Below, piece by piece: positions 1-7,854 of a stretch of 17,726 bases of DNA. The notes beneath the pieces are model-generated. The model ran no database searches and was not told the origin of the DNA. It saw only the letters and a program-made list of their open reading frames with translations. This DNA comes from Lachnospiraceae bacterium (GTDB lineage: Bacteria; Bacillota; Clostridia; Lachnospirales; Lachnospiraceae). The position numbers and the translations under genes were made by a program. Position 1 is the stretch's first letter. Every line of letters starts with the position of its first letter. The DNA is taken from assembly GCA_003535955.1 (NCBI GenBank), contig DPZM01000058.1, forward strand, positions 371 to 18,096, written 5' to 3'.

Positions 1-21
1 ACTATGAACTGACCGTCTAAT

Positions 22-50
22 ATTCTAACACGTGAACTGCCCTTTGACAA
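22..50 (-). promoter_or_regulatory. Putative sigma-A-type promoter firing leftward
   Basis: On the minus strand TTGTCA (45-50) and TAGAAT (22-27) are separated by exactly 17 bases; each hexamer differs from the consensus (TTGACA, TATAAT) at one position. Transcription would start near base 15 and run out of the window, so it should serve a gene beyond the left edge. It lies just downstream of the aminopeptidase stop codon, which suggests that gene starts a new transcription unit. No terminator was recognised between the two. This is a sequence match only. Confidence 0.5.
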
Positions 51-66
51 CTTAAATTTATCTTCG

Positions 67-1890
67 TCAAACCGCTTGTTTTCTCTGATACGGTAACGTG
101 ATATCACGCAGGCGCACCCTCTCTTCTTCATTAAGCCTTCCCTCATAAAGCTTAAAAATGCGCTCATTATAGTCATTTAATATCTCTTTCTGCCTGTCAG
201 TGAGCATACCGGTAAGGATCGCATCCCTCTCATAAGGCACCATGGTCAGGGTTTCAAAGCCGTAGAAATTCCCCCATTCATTGGACTCCTTCTCTACGCA
301 TAAAAGAAGATTCTCGATCCTTATACCGTATTTCCCTTCAAGATAAAGTCCCGGTTCATCACTTGTTATCATTCCCGGTGCAAGGGGCGGCTGGTTTACA
401 TCCTTATTTATCTTAAAACGGAAGGCCTGGGGCCCTTCATGCACATTAAGCATCGCACCAACCCCGTGTCCGGTTCCGTGCCTGTAGTCCATGCACTGCT
501 CCCATATGGGGCGTCTTGCAAGGATATCAAGGTTTTCTCCCCTCGTACCCTCTAAGAACACGGCATCGGCAAGGTCGAGCATTCCCTTAAGGACCAGGGT
601 ATAGTCCCTCTTCATTTCTTCACTTAACGGTCCCAGGGCAATAGTCCTTGTTATGTCCGTGGTCGCTCCTTCATACTGTCCGCCGGAATCAACAAGGAGA
701 AAACCCTCCGGCTTAAGGGCGGCACCGCCTTCCCTATCCGGTGAATAGTGTACGATCGCACCGTTAGCCGCATAAGCTGAAATAGTATCAAAGGAAAGTC
801 CCTTATTCCCCTGTATCTCATACCTCATTTCATCTAACATCATGGCGGCATCATATTCACTTATACTCCTGCCCTCCTCATGGCTCTTACGGACTTCATC
901 CTTTATCCTTAATATGAACCTTGTCACCGCAAGTCCATCCTCAATATGCCATTTCCTTGCAAGCTCACATTCAGCCTCATTCTTGATATGCTTTCTTATA
1001 TAGTCACAGGATGGCCTGTTGATCATCTCGTTTCCCATTATGATGTTACAGACATGGGCATTAAGGCTTGTATGGTCACACAATATCTTCACATCCTTAA
1101 TCGCAGCAGCATCCCTGTCAAAATCATCATAGGGCAGGACCCTGACTCCTTCCTTTAACAGTGCCCCGGACACCTCATCAGAGACACTTTCTTTATATAC
1201 ATAAAGTCTTGCCTCGTCCCTGTCCACATATCCATAACTTATAGCAACAGGATTATATAGTATGTCACTTCCGCGGACATTAAAGGTCCACATCACATCT
1301 GAAAGCTCGGAGATAATAAGGGCATCGGCCCCGTATTCATCCAGCTTTTCCCTGATACCGGCAAGCTTCTCATGGGTACTGCATCCCGTGATACTCTCGG
1401 GAAGCAGGTAAAGGGGGTTGTGGGTAAGCTCCGGCCTGTCCGGCCATACCTCCCTTGCAGGATCCGTATCTTCTATGATACACCCGGTGTCCCTGCTTAT
1501 CTTCATGAGCCTGTCATAAGTCCCCCGGGTTACAAGCTTAAGATCAACTCCTATCTTATAGCCGCTCCCGGCCGAACCGGCAAGATCCTTTATATAGTCG
1601 TATATATCCTTAACCGAAGGCTCTCCCATCTTATGAAGCTCTATACCGGAACCTTCAAGCTGTGACCCGGCCTGAATGAAATACCGCCCGTCGGTCCACA
1701 GACCGGCTTCGTCTTCAGTGACCATCAGCGTCCCGGCCGACCCGGTAAATCCCGTAAGATACTCCCTTAATTTGTAATATCCGTCTATATACTCACTTCC
1801 ATGTTCATCAGACGTAAAGACGAGGGCACATTTAAGCCCCCGCGCTTTCATGAAATCTCTTAATCTTTCAATTTTCTTTACGGCTTCCAT
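67..1890 (-). CDS. Xaa-Pro aminopeptidase (M24B, three-domain aminopeptidase P)
   Basis: A cytosolic metallopeptidase that removes an N-terminal residue preceding proline. The 607 residues match the long three-domain form: two creatinase-like N-terminal domains (about 1-300) and a C-terminal pita-bread catalytic domain (about 310-540), followed by a C-terminal extension. All five di-metal ligands expected in M24 are visible: D401 (in DSGGQY), D412 (TTDITR), H475 (HGTGHGVG), E512 (SDEPG) and E526 (IRIEN). The ATG at 1890 has an AAGGA ribosome binding site just upstream. The gene begins 9 bases after the stop of the GH25 gene, so the two are probably co-transcribed. There is no signal peptide. 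Family assignment is firm; the physiological substrate (dietary or recycled proline peptides) is inferred. Confidence 0.95.
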   Translation of the reverse strand: MEAVKKIERLRDFMKARGLKCALVFTSDEHGSEYIDGYYKLREYLTGFTGSAGTLMVTEDEAGLWTDGRYFIQAGSQLEGSGIELHKMGEPSVKDIYDYIKDLAGSAGSGYKIGVDLKLVTRGTYDRLMKISRDTGCIIEDTDPAREVWPDRPELTHNPLYLLPESITGCSTHEKLAGIREKLDEYGADALIISELSDVMWTFNVRGSDILYNPVAISYGYVDRDEARLYVYKESVSDEVSGALLKEGVRVLPYDDFDRDAAAIKDVKILCDHTSLNAHVCNIIMGNEMINRPSCDYIRKHIKNEAECELARKWHIEDGLAVTRFILRIKDEVRKSHEEGRSISEYDAAMMLDEMRYEIQGNKGLSFDTISAYAANGAIVHYSPDREGGAALKPEGFLLVDSGGQYEGATTDITRTIALGPLSEEMKRDYTLVLKGMLDLADAVFLEGTRGENLDILARRPIWEQCMDYRHGTGHGVGAMLNVHEGPQAFRFKINKDVNQPPLAPGMITSDEPGLYLEGKYGIRIENLLLCVEKESNEWGNFYGFETLTMVPYERDAILTGMLTDRQKEILNDYNERIFKLYEGRLNEEERVRLRDITLPYQRKQAV

Positions 1891-1899
1891 TTTCCTTAA

Positions 1900-3126
1900 C
1901 TACTTTTCCTTACTGTTCATAAACCTGAGATTTAAATCCACATCACCGGTGATCCCGTCCACCTTGCCCTTCTTCGAATACTGCCACATGGAAAAGGCAT
2001 AGGGATAGTCCGTTCCGTCTTCGGGTTCATAGTCATCGCTCAACCATACTTCATAATCCTCCAAAAGATCCGGGTGCATACCGGCGATCAGCATATCCCT
2101 TGAAGCATATATCATGGGAGTATATCCGAATGACTTAACCGTATCGCAGAACTTAACCGCAAGCTCGGTCCTGTCCATGGCGGTAAGGTCATCGGTTCTT
2201 GCCTTATCATCCTCGATCCATTCCATATCTATTGCGATGGGATATGTGGCTCCGTAGTTCATAAGGGCTCCCACGGTAAAGTTAGCCTCCTCAATGACCT
2301 CCTCCTCTGTTACGGCCTGTGAGAAGAAATAGACTCCGGTATTAAGTCCGGCATTCCTGGCGCCCGTGATATAGGCAACAAAGTTATCGTCAAGTACCAG
2401 GTTGCCGCTTTCGTAACCCCTGGCGCCGAGCCTTATCATGGCAAAGTCATACCCGGCAGCCTTGACCTTAGTCCAGTCTATATCACCCTGATACTTGGAA
2501 ACATCCACACCTCTTACGGTTGATATGGTTCCGAACTTATACTCAAGCTTCTCCTCATCCATGGAAAGAGCAGCCTTCAGATCATAAGCATTCTTAGGTG
2601 CATCCTCTTCTATATCATACCACTTAAGGTCTTCGCCCTTTGCCTTGGCCTTGATATGCTTACCGTCCTGTGACTTTCGCATCTCCTCTTTTTCTTCTTC
2701 GGTAGGCATTATATTGTCTTCATTATTCTTATCGGTATTGTTCCCGGATACTGTCTTATCCTTATCAGCCTCAGACCTCTCTTCTTGTTCCTTTACCTCA
2801 TTATTGCTTACAGGCTCATTGTATTCATCTTTTTTCTTATCATACATGTCCCAGAAATCAAGATCCTCAGAGGTCAGATTATGTTCGCCTATCCCCAGGG
2901 CTTCATCCTCTAGCCGCTGCTGCTCAAGCTCGGCCTGTGCTGCCTCCCTGGCCTCCTGCTCCTGCCTTGCAAGAGCCCTCTTTCTTTCCTGTTTATCCTT
3001 GGTATTGACATATATTATTGTCAGAAACAAAAGCATGACAAGTGAGCTTGCCGCTACAAAATAGATCACGGTCCGCTTATATGCTTTCTTGTCTTCCCTG
3101 TCCTGATAGTCGAAAAAACCTGCCAT
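1900..3126 (-). CDS. Membrane-anchored GH25 lysozyme-like protein
   Basis: Probable peptidoglycan muramidase held at the membrane. The 408 residues comprise a basic cytoplasmic start, one hydrophobic segment (about 19-40), a charged Q/E/R-rich likely coiled coil (about 43-78), a long acidic low-complexity linker (about 90-195) and a GH25 domain (about 203-405). GH25 hallmarks are GVDVSKYQG with D208 and the AIDMEW strand with D300 and E302 (the D-x-E catalytic pair); the domain closes with the typical WQYS and VDLN motifs. The N-terminal segment looks like an uncleaved anchor, placing the catalytic domain outside. It is first in a two-gene unit with the aminopeptidase and divergent from apbE by 40 bases. 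It could act in wall remodelling rather than as a secreted lysin; that is inference. Confidence 0.88.
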   Translation of the reverse strand: MAGFFDYQDREDKKAYKRTVIYFVAASSLVMLLFLTIIYVNTKDKQERKRALARQEQEAREAAQAELEQQRLEDEALGIGEHNLTSEDLDFWDMYDKKKDEYNEPVSNNEVKEQEERSEADKDKTVSGNNTDKNNEDNIMPTEEEKEEMRKSQDGKHIKAKAKGEDLKWYDIEEDAPKNAYDLKAALSMDEEKLEYKFGTISTVRGVDVSKYQGDIDWTKVKAAGYDFAMIRLGARGYESGNLVLDDNFVAYITGARNAGLNTGVYFFSQAVTEEEVIEEANFTVGALMNYGATYPIAIDMEWIEDDKARTDDLTAMDRTELAVKFCDTVKSFGYTPMIYASRDMLIAGMHPDLLEDYEVWLSDDYEPEDGTDYPYAFSMWQYSKKGKVDGITGDVDLNLRFMNSKEK

Positions 3127-3149
3127 GTTCCTACCCCTTTTACGAAAAA

Positions 3150-3161
3150 TATGATATCATA
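3150..3161. promoter_or_regulatory. 12-bp palindrome in divergent gap, TATGAT on both strands
   Basis: TATGATATCATA reads identically on both strands and gives a -10-like TATGAT in each direction, in the middle of the 40-base gap between the GH25 and apbE starts. The matching -35 positions are poor on both sides (about 3 of 6 at 16-base spacing). It may be a symmetric bidirectional promoter or an operator. A plus-strand start from it would fall only about 5 bases before the annotated apbE ATG, which would favour the internal Met5 (3179) as the real start. Confidence 0.3.
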
Positions 3162-3166
3162 CCTGC

Positions 3167-4189
3167 ATGAAACATTCAATGAAGCTTCATCTCAATATAT
3201 CAATAATCCTTCTTGTGTCCATACTCCTGCCCGCCTGCACGCTTCCGTCAGCTGCCCCGGTCAAGATGACCCGTTCCGGTTTTTTCTTTGATACCCTTGT
3301 AAATATAACTATTTACGGCACAGATGATAAGAGCCTGCTCGATGACTCTTTTGAACTGTGCAGACAATATGAAGATCTTCTGTCGATGACAATCGCTTCC
3401 AGTGATATAGCAAGGATCAACTCAGCAGGCACAGAGCCTGTATATGTTTCTCCCATAACCATGGGGATACTTGATGCTGCAGCCGGATATTACCGGCTTT
3501 CTGACGGCAGGCTTGACATATCTGTCGGTGCACTCTCTGATATCTGGGCAGATGCAAGGAGCAACGACCGTCTGCCGGGCGATGATCATATAGCGGATGC
3601 ACTTAAGCATACAGGTTTTGACAGGATAACCCTTGACCCTGATAAGATGTGTGTATCCAAGTCGGACCCCGGGACCGCCCTTGACATCGGGGCTCTGGGC
3701 AAGGGGTATATAGCAGATGCCCTTAAGGAAATGCTTACATCCCGCGGTGTGACTTCCGCGATCATATCCCTTGGCGGAAATATCGTCACAATAGGTAAGA
3801 AACCGGGAGAAAAGCCCTTTCGTATTGGGATAAAAAGGCCCTTTTCCGAAATGACCGAAGTAGCCGAGGAAGTCGACATATGGGATAAGTCGGTCGTAAC
3901 ATCGGGTGTCTACGAAAGATATATTAAGGTTGATGATAAGATTTACCACCATGTGCTGGATCCATCCACCGGATATCCGGCCGACACCGATCTTATGAGC
4001 GCGACCATAATAAGTGATTCCTCCCTTGATGGAGATGCCCTGTCAACGATATGCCTTCTGTACGGCCTTGACAGAGCCACCGAGCTCATAAACGAAACCC
4101 CCGGTACGGAAGCGATCTTTATCACCTGGGACAATGAGCTTCACTACACCGGGGGTGCATCGTCTTATACACATTCCGCGAATAAATAA
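3167..4189 (+). CDS. apbE: FAD:protein FMN transferase, lipoprotein (ApbE)
   Basis: Transfers FMN from FAD to a threonine side chain of target proteins outside the membrane; its classical targets are the RnfD/RnfG and NqrB/NqrC type subunits. The 340 residues begin with a lipoprotein signal peptide whose lipobox LPAC places the lipidated cysteine at 24. Family motifs follow: FFDTLVNI (40-47), DISVGALSD (117-125), DIGALGKGY (173-181), HHVLDPSTGYP (261-271) and DGDALST (288-294). No strong ribosome binding site precedes the ATG at 3167; Met5 at 3179 is a possible alternative start and keeps the whole signal core. The gene is convergent with rnfB, with 6 bases between the stops. Being next to rnfD and rnfG, which both carry the acceptor motif, makes the Rnf complex the obvious client. 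Confidence 0.95.
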   Translation: MKHSMKLHLNISIILLVSILLPACTLPSAAPVKMTRSGFFFDTLVNITIYGTDDKSLLDDSFELCRQYEDLLSMTIASSDIARINSAGTEPVYVSPITMGILDAAAGYYRLSDGRLDISVGALSDIWADARSNDRLPGDDHIADALKHTGFDRITLDPDKMCVSKSDPGTALDIGALGKGYIADALKEMLTSRGVTSAIISLGGNIVTIGKKPGEKPFRIGIKRPFSEMTEVAEEVDIWDKSVVTSGVYERYIKVDDKIYHHVLDPSTGYPADTDLMSATIISDSSLDGDALSTICLLYGLDRATELINETPGTEAIFITWDNELHYTGGASSYTHSANK

Positions 4190-4195
4190 CCTGCG

Positions 4196-4999
4196 TTAAG
4201 GAACCAGCTTCGATATTGCTCCTTTGGGGCACTTCTTGGCGCACAGACCGCAGCCAACGCACTTCTCCTGATCGATCCGGGCCAGAAATCCGTCAACCGT
4301 GATCGCTTCCTTGGGACATTCCTTGGCGCACAATGAACAGCCTATACAGCCGGTCTTACATACCTTCATGACAAGAGGGCCCTTGTCCTTATTCATACAG
4401 TCAACGGCATACTTGGCCTTGTAGGGGATAAGTTCGATAAGGTGCTTGGGGCAGGCATCTATACATTTACCGCAGGCACGGCACTTATCCTTGTCGATCT
4501 TAGCCACTCCGTCCACTATCCTTATAGCGTCAAATTCACAGGCGGCAACACAGGTTCCAAAGCCCATACATCCGAAATCGCATGACTTTGGCCCGCCCGA
4601 AGGAACGAAACTGGCCATCCTGCAGTCCTTAACGCCCTCGTAATTGTAGTTGTTGAAGGTCAGGTCGCAGGTTCCCTTACACTTTACATGGGCAACCTTC
4701 TTATCGGAGGCATCCGCTTCAACCCCCATGATACCCGCGATGACTTCGGCCACAGGTTCGCCGCCAACAGGGCATCCCGAAACAGGTGCTTCGCCCTTTG
4801 CTATGGCGGCTGCCAAGCCCGAACATCCGGCGTATCCGCACCCGCCGCAGTTATTACCCGGAAGGGCATCTTCTATCGAATCTGCCACAGGGTCTGTCTC
4901 AACCTTGAAGACATTCCCGAAAACACTTAAGAATATTCCTATCAGTAATCCGACACCGCCTACTACCGAAACGGCTATAATAATTCCGAAAGTATTCAT
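4196..4999 (-). CDS. rnfB: Rnf complex subunit RnfB (ferredoxin-like iron-sulfur protein)
   Basis: Probable entry point for electrons from reduced ferredoxin in the Rnf complex. The 267 residues start with a single hydrophobic anchor (about 4-28). A C-x2-C-x4-C-x16-C cluster follows (C51, C54, C59, C76), then a cysteine-rich region (C107 to C154). Three classical C-x2-C-x2-C-x3-C ferredoxin motifs follow at C173/176/179/183, C218/221/224/228 and C247/250/253/257; C140/144/150/154 may pair with the C173 group. This gives at least five likely [4Fe-4S] sites, more than the short proteobacterial RnfB carries and in line with clostridial forms. It is last in the rnfCDGEAB operon, 20 bases after rnfA, with an AGGAG-type binding site. 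No intrinsic terminator was recognised downstream. Confidence 0.96.
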   Translation of the reverse strand: MNTFGIIIAVSVVGGVGLLIGIFLSVFGNVFKVETDPVADSIEDALPGNNCGGCGYAGCSGLAAAIAKGEAPVSGCPVGGEPVAEVIAGIMGVEADASDKKVAHVKCKGTCDLTFNNYNYEGVKDCRMASFVPSGGPKSCDFGCMGFGTCVAACEFDAIRIVDGVAKIDKDKCRACGKCIDACPKHLIELIPYKAKYAVDCMNKDKGPLVMKVCKTGCIGCSLCAKECPKEAITVDGFLARIDQEKCVGCGLCAKKCPKGAISKLVP

Positions 5000-5019
5000 C
5001 TTAACCTCTCCTATGCTTA

Positions 5020-5595
5020 TTACTTAAGTCCGGAAAAACCAAAAAAGGCTATTGCCATAAGACCTGCCGTTATAAGTACTATGGGCGTTCCGCGAAAAGC
5101 CTTAGGTACATTATTGTACTCAATCTTCTCCCTTAATCCCGCCATTATGACTATGGCAACCAGGAATCCGACCGATACGGCCAGTCCGTTCACAACGCTC
5201 TCGATAAAGTTATATGAATTCTGGACATTCTTAAGGGCAACACCCAGTACCGCGCAGTTGGTCGTTATAAGGGGCAGATAGACACCCAGCGCATTGTAGA
5301 GGCTTTTAACCTTCTTCTTAAGGAACATCTCGACGAACTGCACAAGGGCAGCTATAACGAGAATAAATACAATGGTCTGTAAGTATGTGATATTAAGCGG
5401 CACCAACATGAACTTATATATAAGGGAAGTCACGGCTGATGCCAGTGTTATTACAAAGACAACCGCAGAACCCATGCCGGCTGCAGTCTTAACCTTCTTG
5501 GAAACACCCAGGAAGGGACATATACCCAGGAACTGGCTTAACACCACATTGTTTATAAAGGCCGAACCTATCGCTATCGTAAGAAGCTTACCCAT
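5020..5595 (-). CDS. rnfA: Rnf complex membrane subunit RnfA
   Basis: Integral membrane subunit of the Rnf ion pump, paralogous to RnfE. The 191 residues contain about six hydrophobic segments. Two conserved cysteines sit in the family motifs FLGICPFLG (C26) and TTNCAVLG (C114). In the RnfA/RnfE and NqrE/NqrD pairs these cysteines hold an iron centre between the two subunits at the middle of the membrane. The ATG directly follows the rnfE stop (TAA then ATG), with an AAGGAG binding site inside the rnfE 3' end, so translation is probably coupled. Length and motifs are normal for the family. Confidence 0.96.
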   Translation of the reverse strand: MGKLLTIAIGSAFINNVVLSQFLGICPFLGVSKKVKTAAGMGSAVVFVITLASAVTSLIYKFMLVPLNITYLQTIVFILVIAALVQFVEMFLKKKVKSLYNALGVYLPLITTNCAVLGVALKNVQNSYNFIESVVNGLAVSVGFLVAIVIMAGLREKIEYNNVPKAFRGTPIVLITAGLMAIAFFGFSGLK

Positions 5596-6294
5596 TTACT
5601 TATCTCCTTCCCTTATCTCAACAGTCCTACCGGCGCACCCGGTATTTATGCATCCGCTGCACATTGATGCATCGCATGAAGTGAGTGCATTTGCCGCCTT
5701 GGCCCCCTTCATCTTAAACCTGTTCATAAGAGCTGTAAGGATGGCAAGCACAAAGAAGGCTCCGGGTGCCAGAATAAAGATCGTTAGTGTATCAACATTC
5801 TCGGGAAGGAACCTGAATCCGAAAATAGAACCGGCTCCCAGGATTTCCCTTATTATTCCGATCAGTGTAAGTCCCAGGGTAAAGCCAAGTCCCATTCCCA
5901 ATCCGTCGAAGATCGAAGGAATGACAGGATTCTTGGATGCATATGCTTCTGCCCTTCCGAGTATTATACAGTTAACCACGATAAGGGGTATATAGATACC
6001 CAGTGCCGAATACAGGGACGGAATGTAGGCCTGTAAGAGCAGCTGCACTATCGTAACGAATGAAGCTATTATGACTATGAAGGCAGGGATCCTGACGCTG
6101 TCCGGGATCACCTTCCTTAACATCGATATAAGGAGGTTGGACATTACAAGAACAACCGTCGTTGTAAGTCCCATACCCACGCCGTTTATCGCACTTGTTG
6201 TCACGGCAAGCGTCGGACACATTCCAAGCATCAGGACAAGTGTGGGATTCTCCTTTATTACTCCGTTATATATTCTCTCTGTTATCTTACCCAT
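5596..6294 (-). CDS. rnfE: Rnf complex membrane subunit RnfE with cysteine-rich C-terminal tail
   Basis: Membrane partner of RnfA. The first ~200 of 232 residues are a standard six-segment RnfE, with cysteines C26 (LGMCPTLAV) and C109 (VVNCIILGRAEAY) for the inter-subunit iron centre. After the last membrane helix (ending near 190) and a basic stretch (NRFKMKGAK) there is an extra ~30-residue hydrophilic tail with four cysteines, C207, C212, C215 and C220 (spacing C-x4-C-x2-C-x4-C). This tail is not part of the basic RnfE fold as I know it and could bind a metal or cluster. The start follows rnfG by 5 bases, and its binding site overlaps the rnfG stop. Confidence 0.95.
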   Translation of the reverse strand: MGKITERIYNGVIKENPTLVLMLGMCPTLAVTTSAINGVGMGLTTTVVLVMSNLLISMLRKVIPDSVRIPAFIVIIASFVTIVQLLLQAYIPSLYSALGIYIPLIVVNCIILGRAEAYASKNPVIPSIFDGLGMGLGFTLGLTLIGIIREILGAGSIFGFRFLPENVDTLTIFILAPGAFFVLAILTALMNRFKMKGAKAANALTSCDASMCSGCINTGCAGRTVEIREGDK

Positions 6295-6299
6295 ATCGG

Positions 6300-6911
6300 T
6301 TACCTCACCTGAATATTTCCAATGTGGTCTGCATAGGCCAGCCCCGCGTTCACCGCGCTTACCATTGCATTGGTAGTTATTGTGGCTCCGCTTAATGCAT
6401 CTATCTCATACTCGGCAGCCGCACCCGTTTTGGTGTAGTTAAACCTTGACACCTGCTTACCGGCGAACTGACCCTTGAATTCAGGTGTGTCCGCCTTCAT
6501 GCCAAGGCCTGCCGTCTCACTTATTTCAAGGATCTCAATCCCGTTAAGGGTTCCATCATCCGAAATACCCAATGATATTGTAATATCGCCGCCGTAACCC
6601 TGAGCCGTTGTGACTGTCATAACATATCCCAGCGGATTACCCGATCCGTCCACTGCCCTTAAGCACTCATCCACCGTCTCGTCCTTATAGCCTTCTTCAG
6701 CAAGGACGGAAGCCGAATCGCCGGTATTTATCGAGGCATCCTCCTTAAAGTCAGCAGCATCCGGGAATACCGCCTTATATGCATTAAGCTTGGCTTCAAG
6801 AGTCTTAGCCTCTATCGGCTGTTTGGTAAGCTCGTAAACATATCCGAGGCAGGCTCCCGCAACTATCGTTATTATGGTTAGGGTAAGAACAGCCCTGATC
6901 GAATTCTTCAT
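6300..6911 (-). CDS. rnfG: Rnf complex FMN-binding subunit RnfG
   Basis: Extracytoplasmic subunit that carries covalent FMN. The 203 residues have one N-terminal membrane anchor (about 7-25) and an FMN-binding domain. The acceptor motif recognised by ApbE, D-x-x-S-G-A-T, is present as D171-ALSGA-T177 followed by ITTNAM; T177 is the predicted flavinylation site. The family region around SETAGLGMKADTPEF (131-145) is also present. The gene overlaps the rnfD stop by one base (TAATG), which implies translational coupling, and a GGTGAGG binding site lies inside rnfD. ApbE, the modifying enzyme, is encoded nearby on the other strand. Confidence 0.96.
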   Translation of the reverse strand: MKNSIRAVLTLTIITIVAGACLGYVYELTKQPIEAKTLEAKLNAYKAVFPDAADFKEDASINTGDSASVLAEEGYKDETVDECLRAVDGSGNPLGYVMTVTTAQGYGGDITISLGISDDGTLNGIEILEISETAGLGMKADTPEFKGQFAGKQVSRFNYTKTGAAAEYEIDALSGATITTNAMVSAVNAGLAYADHIGNIQVR

Positions 6912-7840
6912 TACGCCTCACCGCCTTTCCCGAAACACTTGGGGATCGTATACTCTTCTATGAGCGGAACGAGCAGGTTGCAGAATATGATGGCAAAGCT
7001 TACACCCTCTGCCGAATTGCCGAAGCACCTGAATATTCCGGTCATAATACCAAGGCATATACCATATATGATCTTACCCGTATCGGTTATCGGGCAGGTC
7101 GCATAGTCGGTTGCCATAAAGAAGGCGCCAAGCATCAGACCGCCGCCGGAAAGCTGAGCCATCAGGTAATAAGGATCCCATCCCCTTCCGCCAAAAAGGC
7201 CCATGAAAATGATAAGGGTGATAATATAGCTTGCCGGTATACGAAGATCGATAATACCGAAAGCCAGCATGATGCAGGCACCTATTGCAATGGCAATGAC
7301 CGAAGTCTCGCCTATGGTTCCCGCTATGTTTCCGAATACCATGTCCTTAAGGTTTACCGCTTCTCCCGCCCTTACCAGTGCAAGGGGAGTAGCCTGGGTC
7401 ATACCGTCGTAGTTAAAGTCAGTCATCCTTGCGGCAAAACAGATAACAAGAAAACACCTTCCGCCAAGGGCAGGATTCATGAAGTTCTGTCCCAGGCCGC
7501 CAAAAAGCATCTTAACAAAGATTATCGCAAAGATCCCGCCTATGACCGGAAGCCACCAGGCTGCGGTAGGCGGCATGTTAAGTGCCAGCAGAAGTCCCGT
7601 TACCGCGGCCGACAGGTCTTTAACCGTCACCTTCTGCTTCATTATAAGTTCATAAACAAGTTCCGTAAGCACACAGGTGGCAACACTCACCACAACAATA
7701 AGTGCCGACCTTGCTCCGAAATGATATATACCGTATCCGGTTGCCGGAAGGAGTGCCAGAAGGACTAGTCCCATTATCTTTGATGTTGTGTATTTGCTTC
7801 TGACATGAGGCCCCGATGATACATTCAACAGATCGCTCAC
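6911..7840 (-). CDS. rnfD: Rnf complex membrane flavoprotein RnfD (GTG start)
   Basis: Integral membrane subunit, related to NqrB, that carries covalent FMN and helps form the ion path. The 309 residues have about eight to ten hydrophobic segments and family landmarks GQNFMNPALGGRC (117-129), ATDYATCPIT (243-252) and RCFGNSAEGVSFA (271-283). The flavinylation motif is D145-GMTQA-T151-PLA; T151 is the predicted FMN-bearing residue, with Gln149 where the motif often has Gly. Translation starts at GTG (7838-7840), supported by a strong AGGAGG at 7849-7854, 8 bases upstream. That binding site abuts the rnfC stop. Confidence 0.96.
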   Translation of the reverse strand: MSDLLNVSSGPHVRSKYTTSKIMGLVLLALLPATGYGIYHFGARSALIVVVSVATCVLTELVYELIMKQKVTVKDLSAAVTGLLLALNMPPTAAWWLPVIGGIFAIIFVKMLFGGLGQNFMNPALGGRCFLVICFAARMTDFNYDGMTQATPLALVRAGEAVNLKDMVFGNIAGTIGETSVIAIAIGACIMLAFGIIDLRIPASYIITLIIFMGLFGGRGWDPYYLMAQLSGGGLMLGAFFMATDYATCPITDTGKIIYGICLGIMTGIFRCFGNSAEGVSFAIIFCNLLVPLIEEYTIPKCFGKGGEA

Positions 7841-7848
7841 GACTCTTA

Positions 7849-7854
7849 CCTCCT
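7849..7854 (-). promoter_or_regulatory. Ribosome binding site for rnfD (fixes a GTG start)
   Basis: A perfect AGGAGG on the minus strand lies 8 bases before the GTG codon and overlaps the rnfC stop. It supports the non-ATG start and coupling of rnfC to rnfD. Confidence 0.8.

Noticed and set aside
1..107. Open minus-strand frame from a GTG at 107 to the left edge, overlapping the aminopeptidase 3' end
   Set aside because: About 35 codons without a stop is expected by chance, the binding site is poor, and a near-consensus promoter occupies the same bases, so a coding start here is unlikely.
98..107. Palindrome GTGATATCAC in the aminopeptidase 3' end
   Set aside because: Short, within coding sequence, and with no neighbouring regulatory features; likely chance.
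2645..3064. Plus-strand 139-residue serine/leucine-rich frame opposite the GH25 gene
   Set aside because: It is the complement of the acidic and coiled-coil linker; low-complexity, no binding site and no recognisable domain.
3422..3952. Minus-strand 176-residue frame opposite apbE
   Set aside because: The plus-strand ApbE motifs are complete; the antisense frame has no family resemblance or binding site.
4190..4230. Possible terminator between apbE and rnfB
   Set aside because: Only a short AAGGA/TCCTT pairing with no T run in either direction; not enough to call.
5372..5995. Plus-strand 207-residue frame opposite rnfA and rnfE
   Set aside because: Antisense of two well-supported membrane genes; hydrophobicity is a by-product of the opposite strand, and it spans a gene junction.
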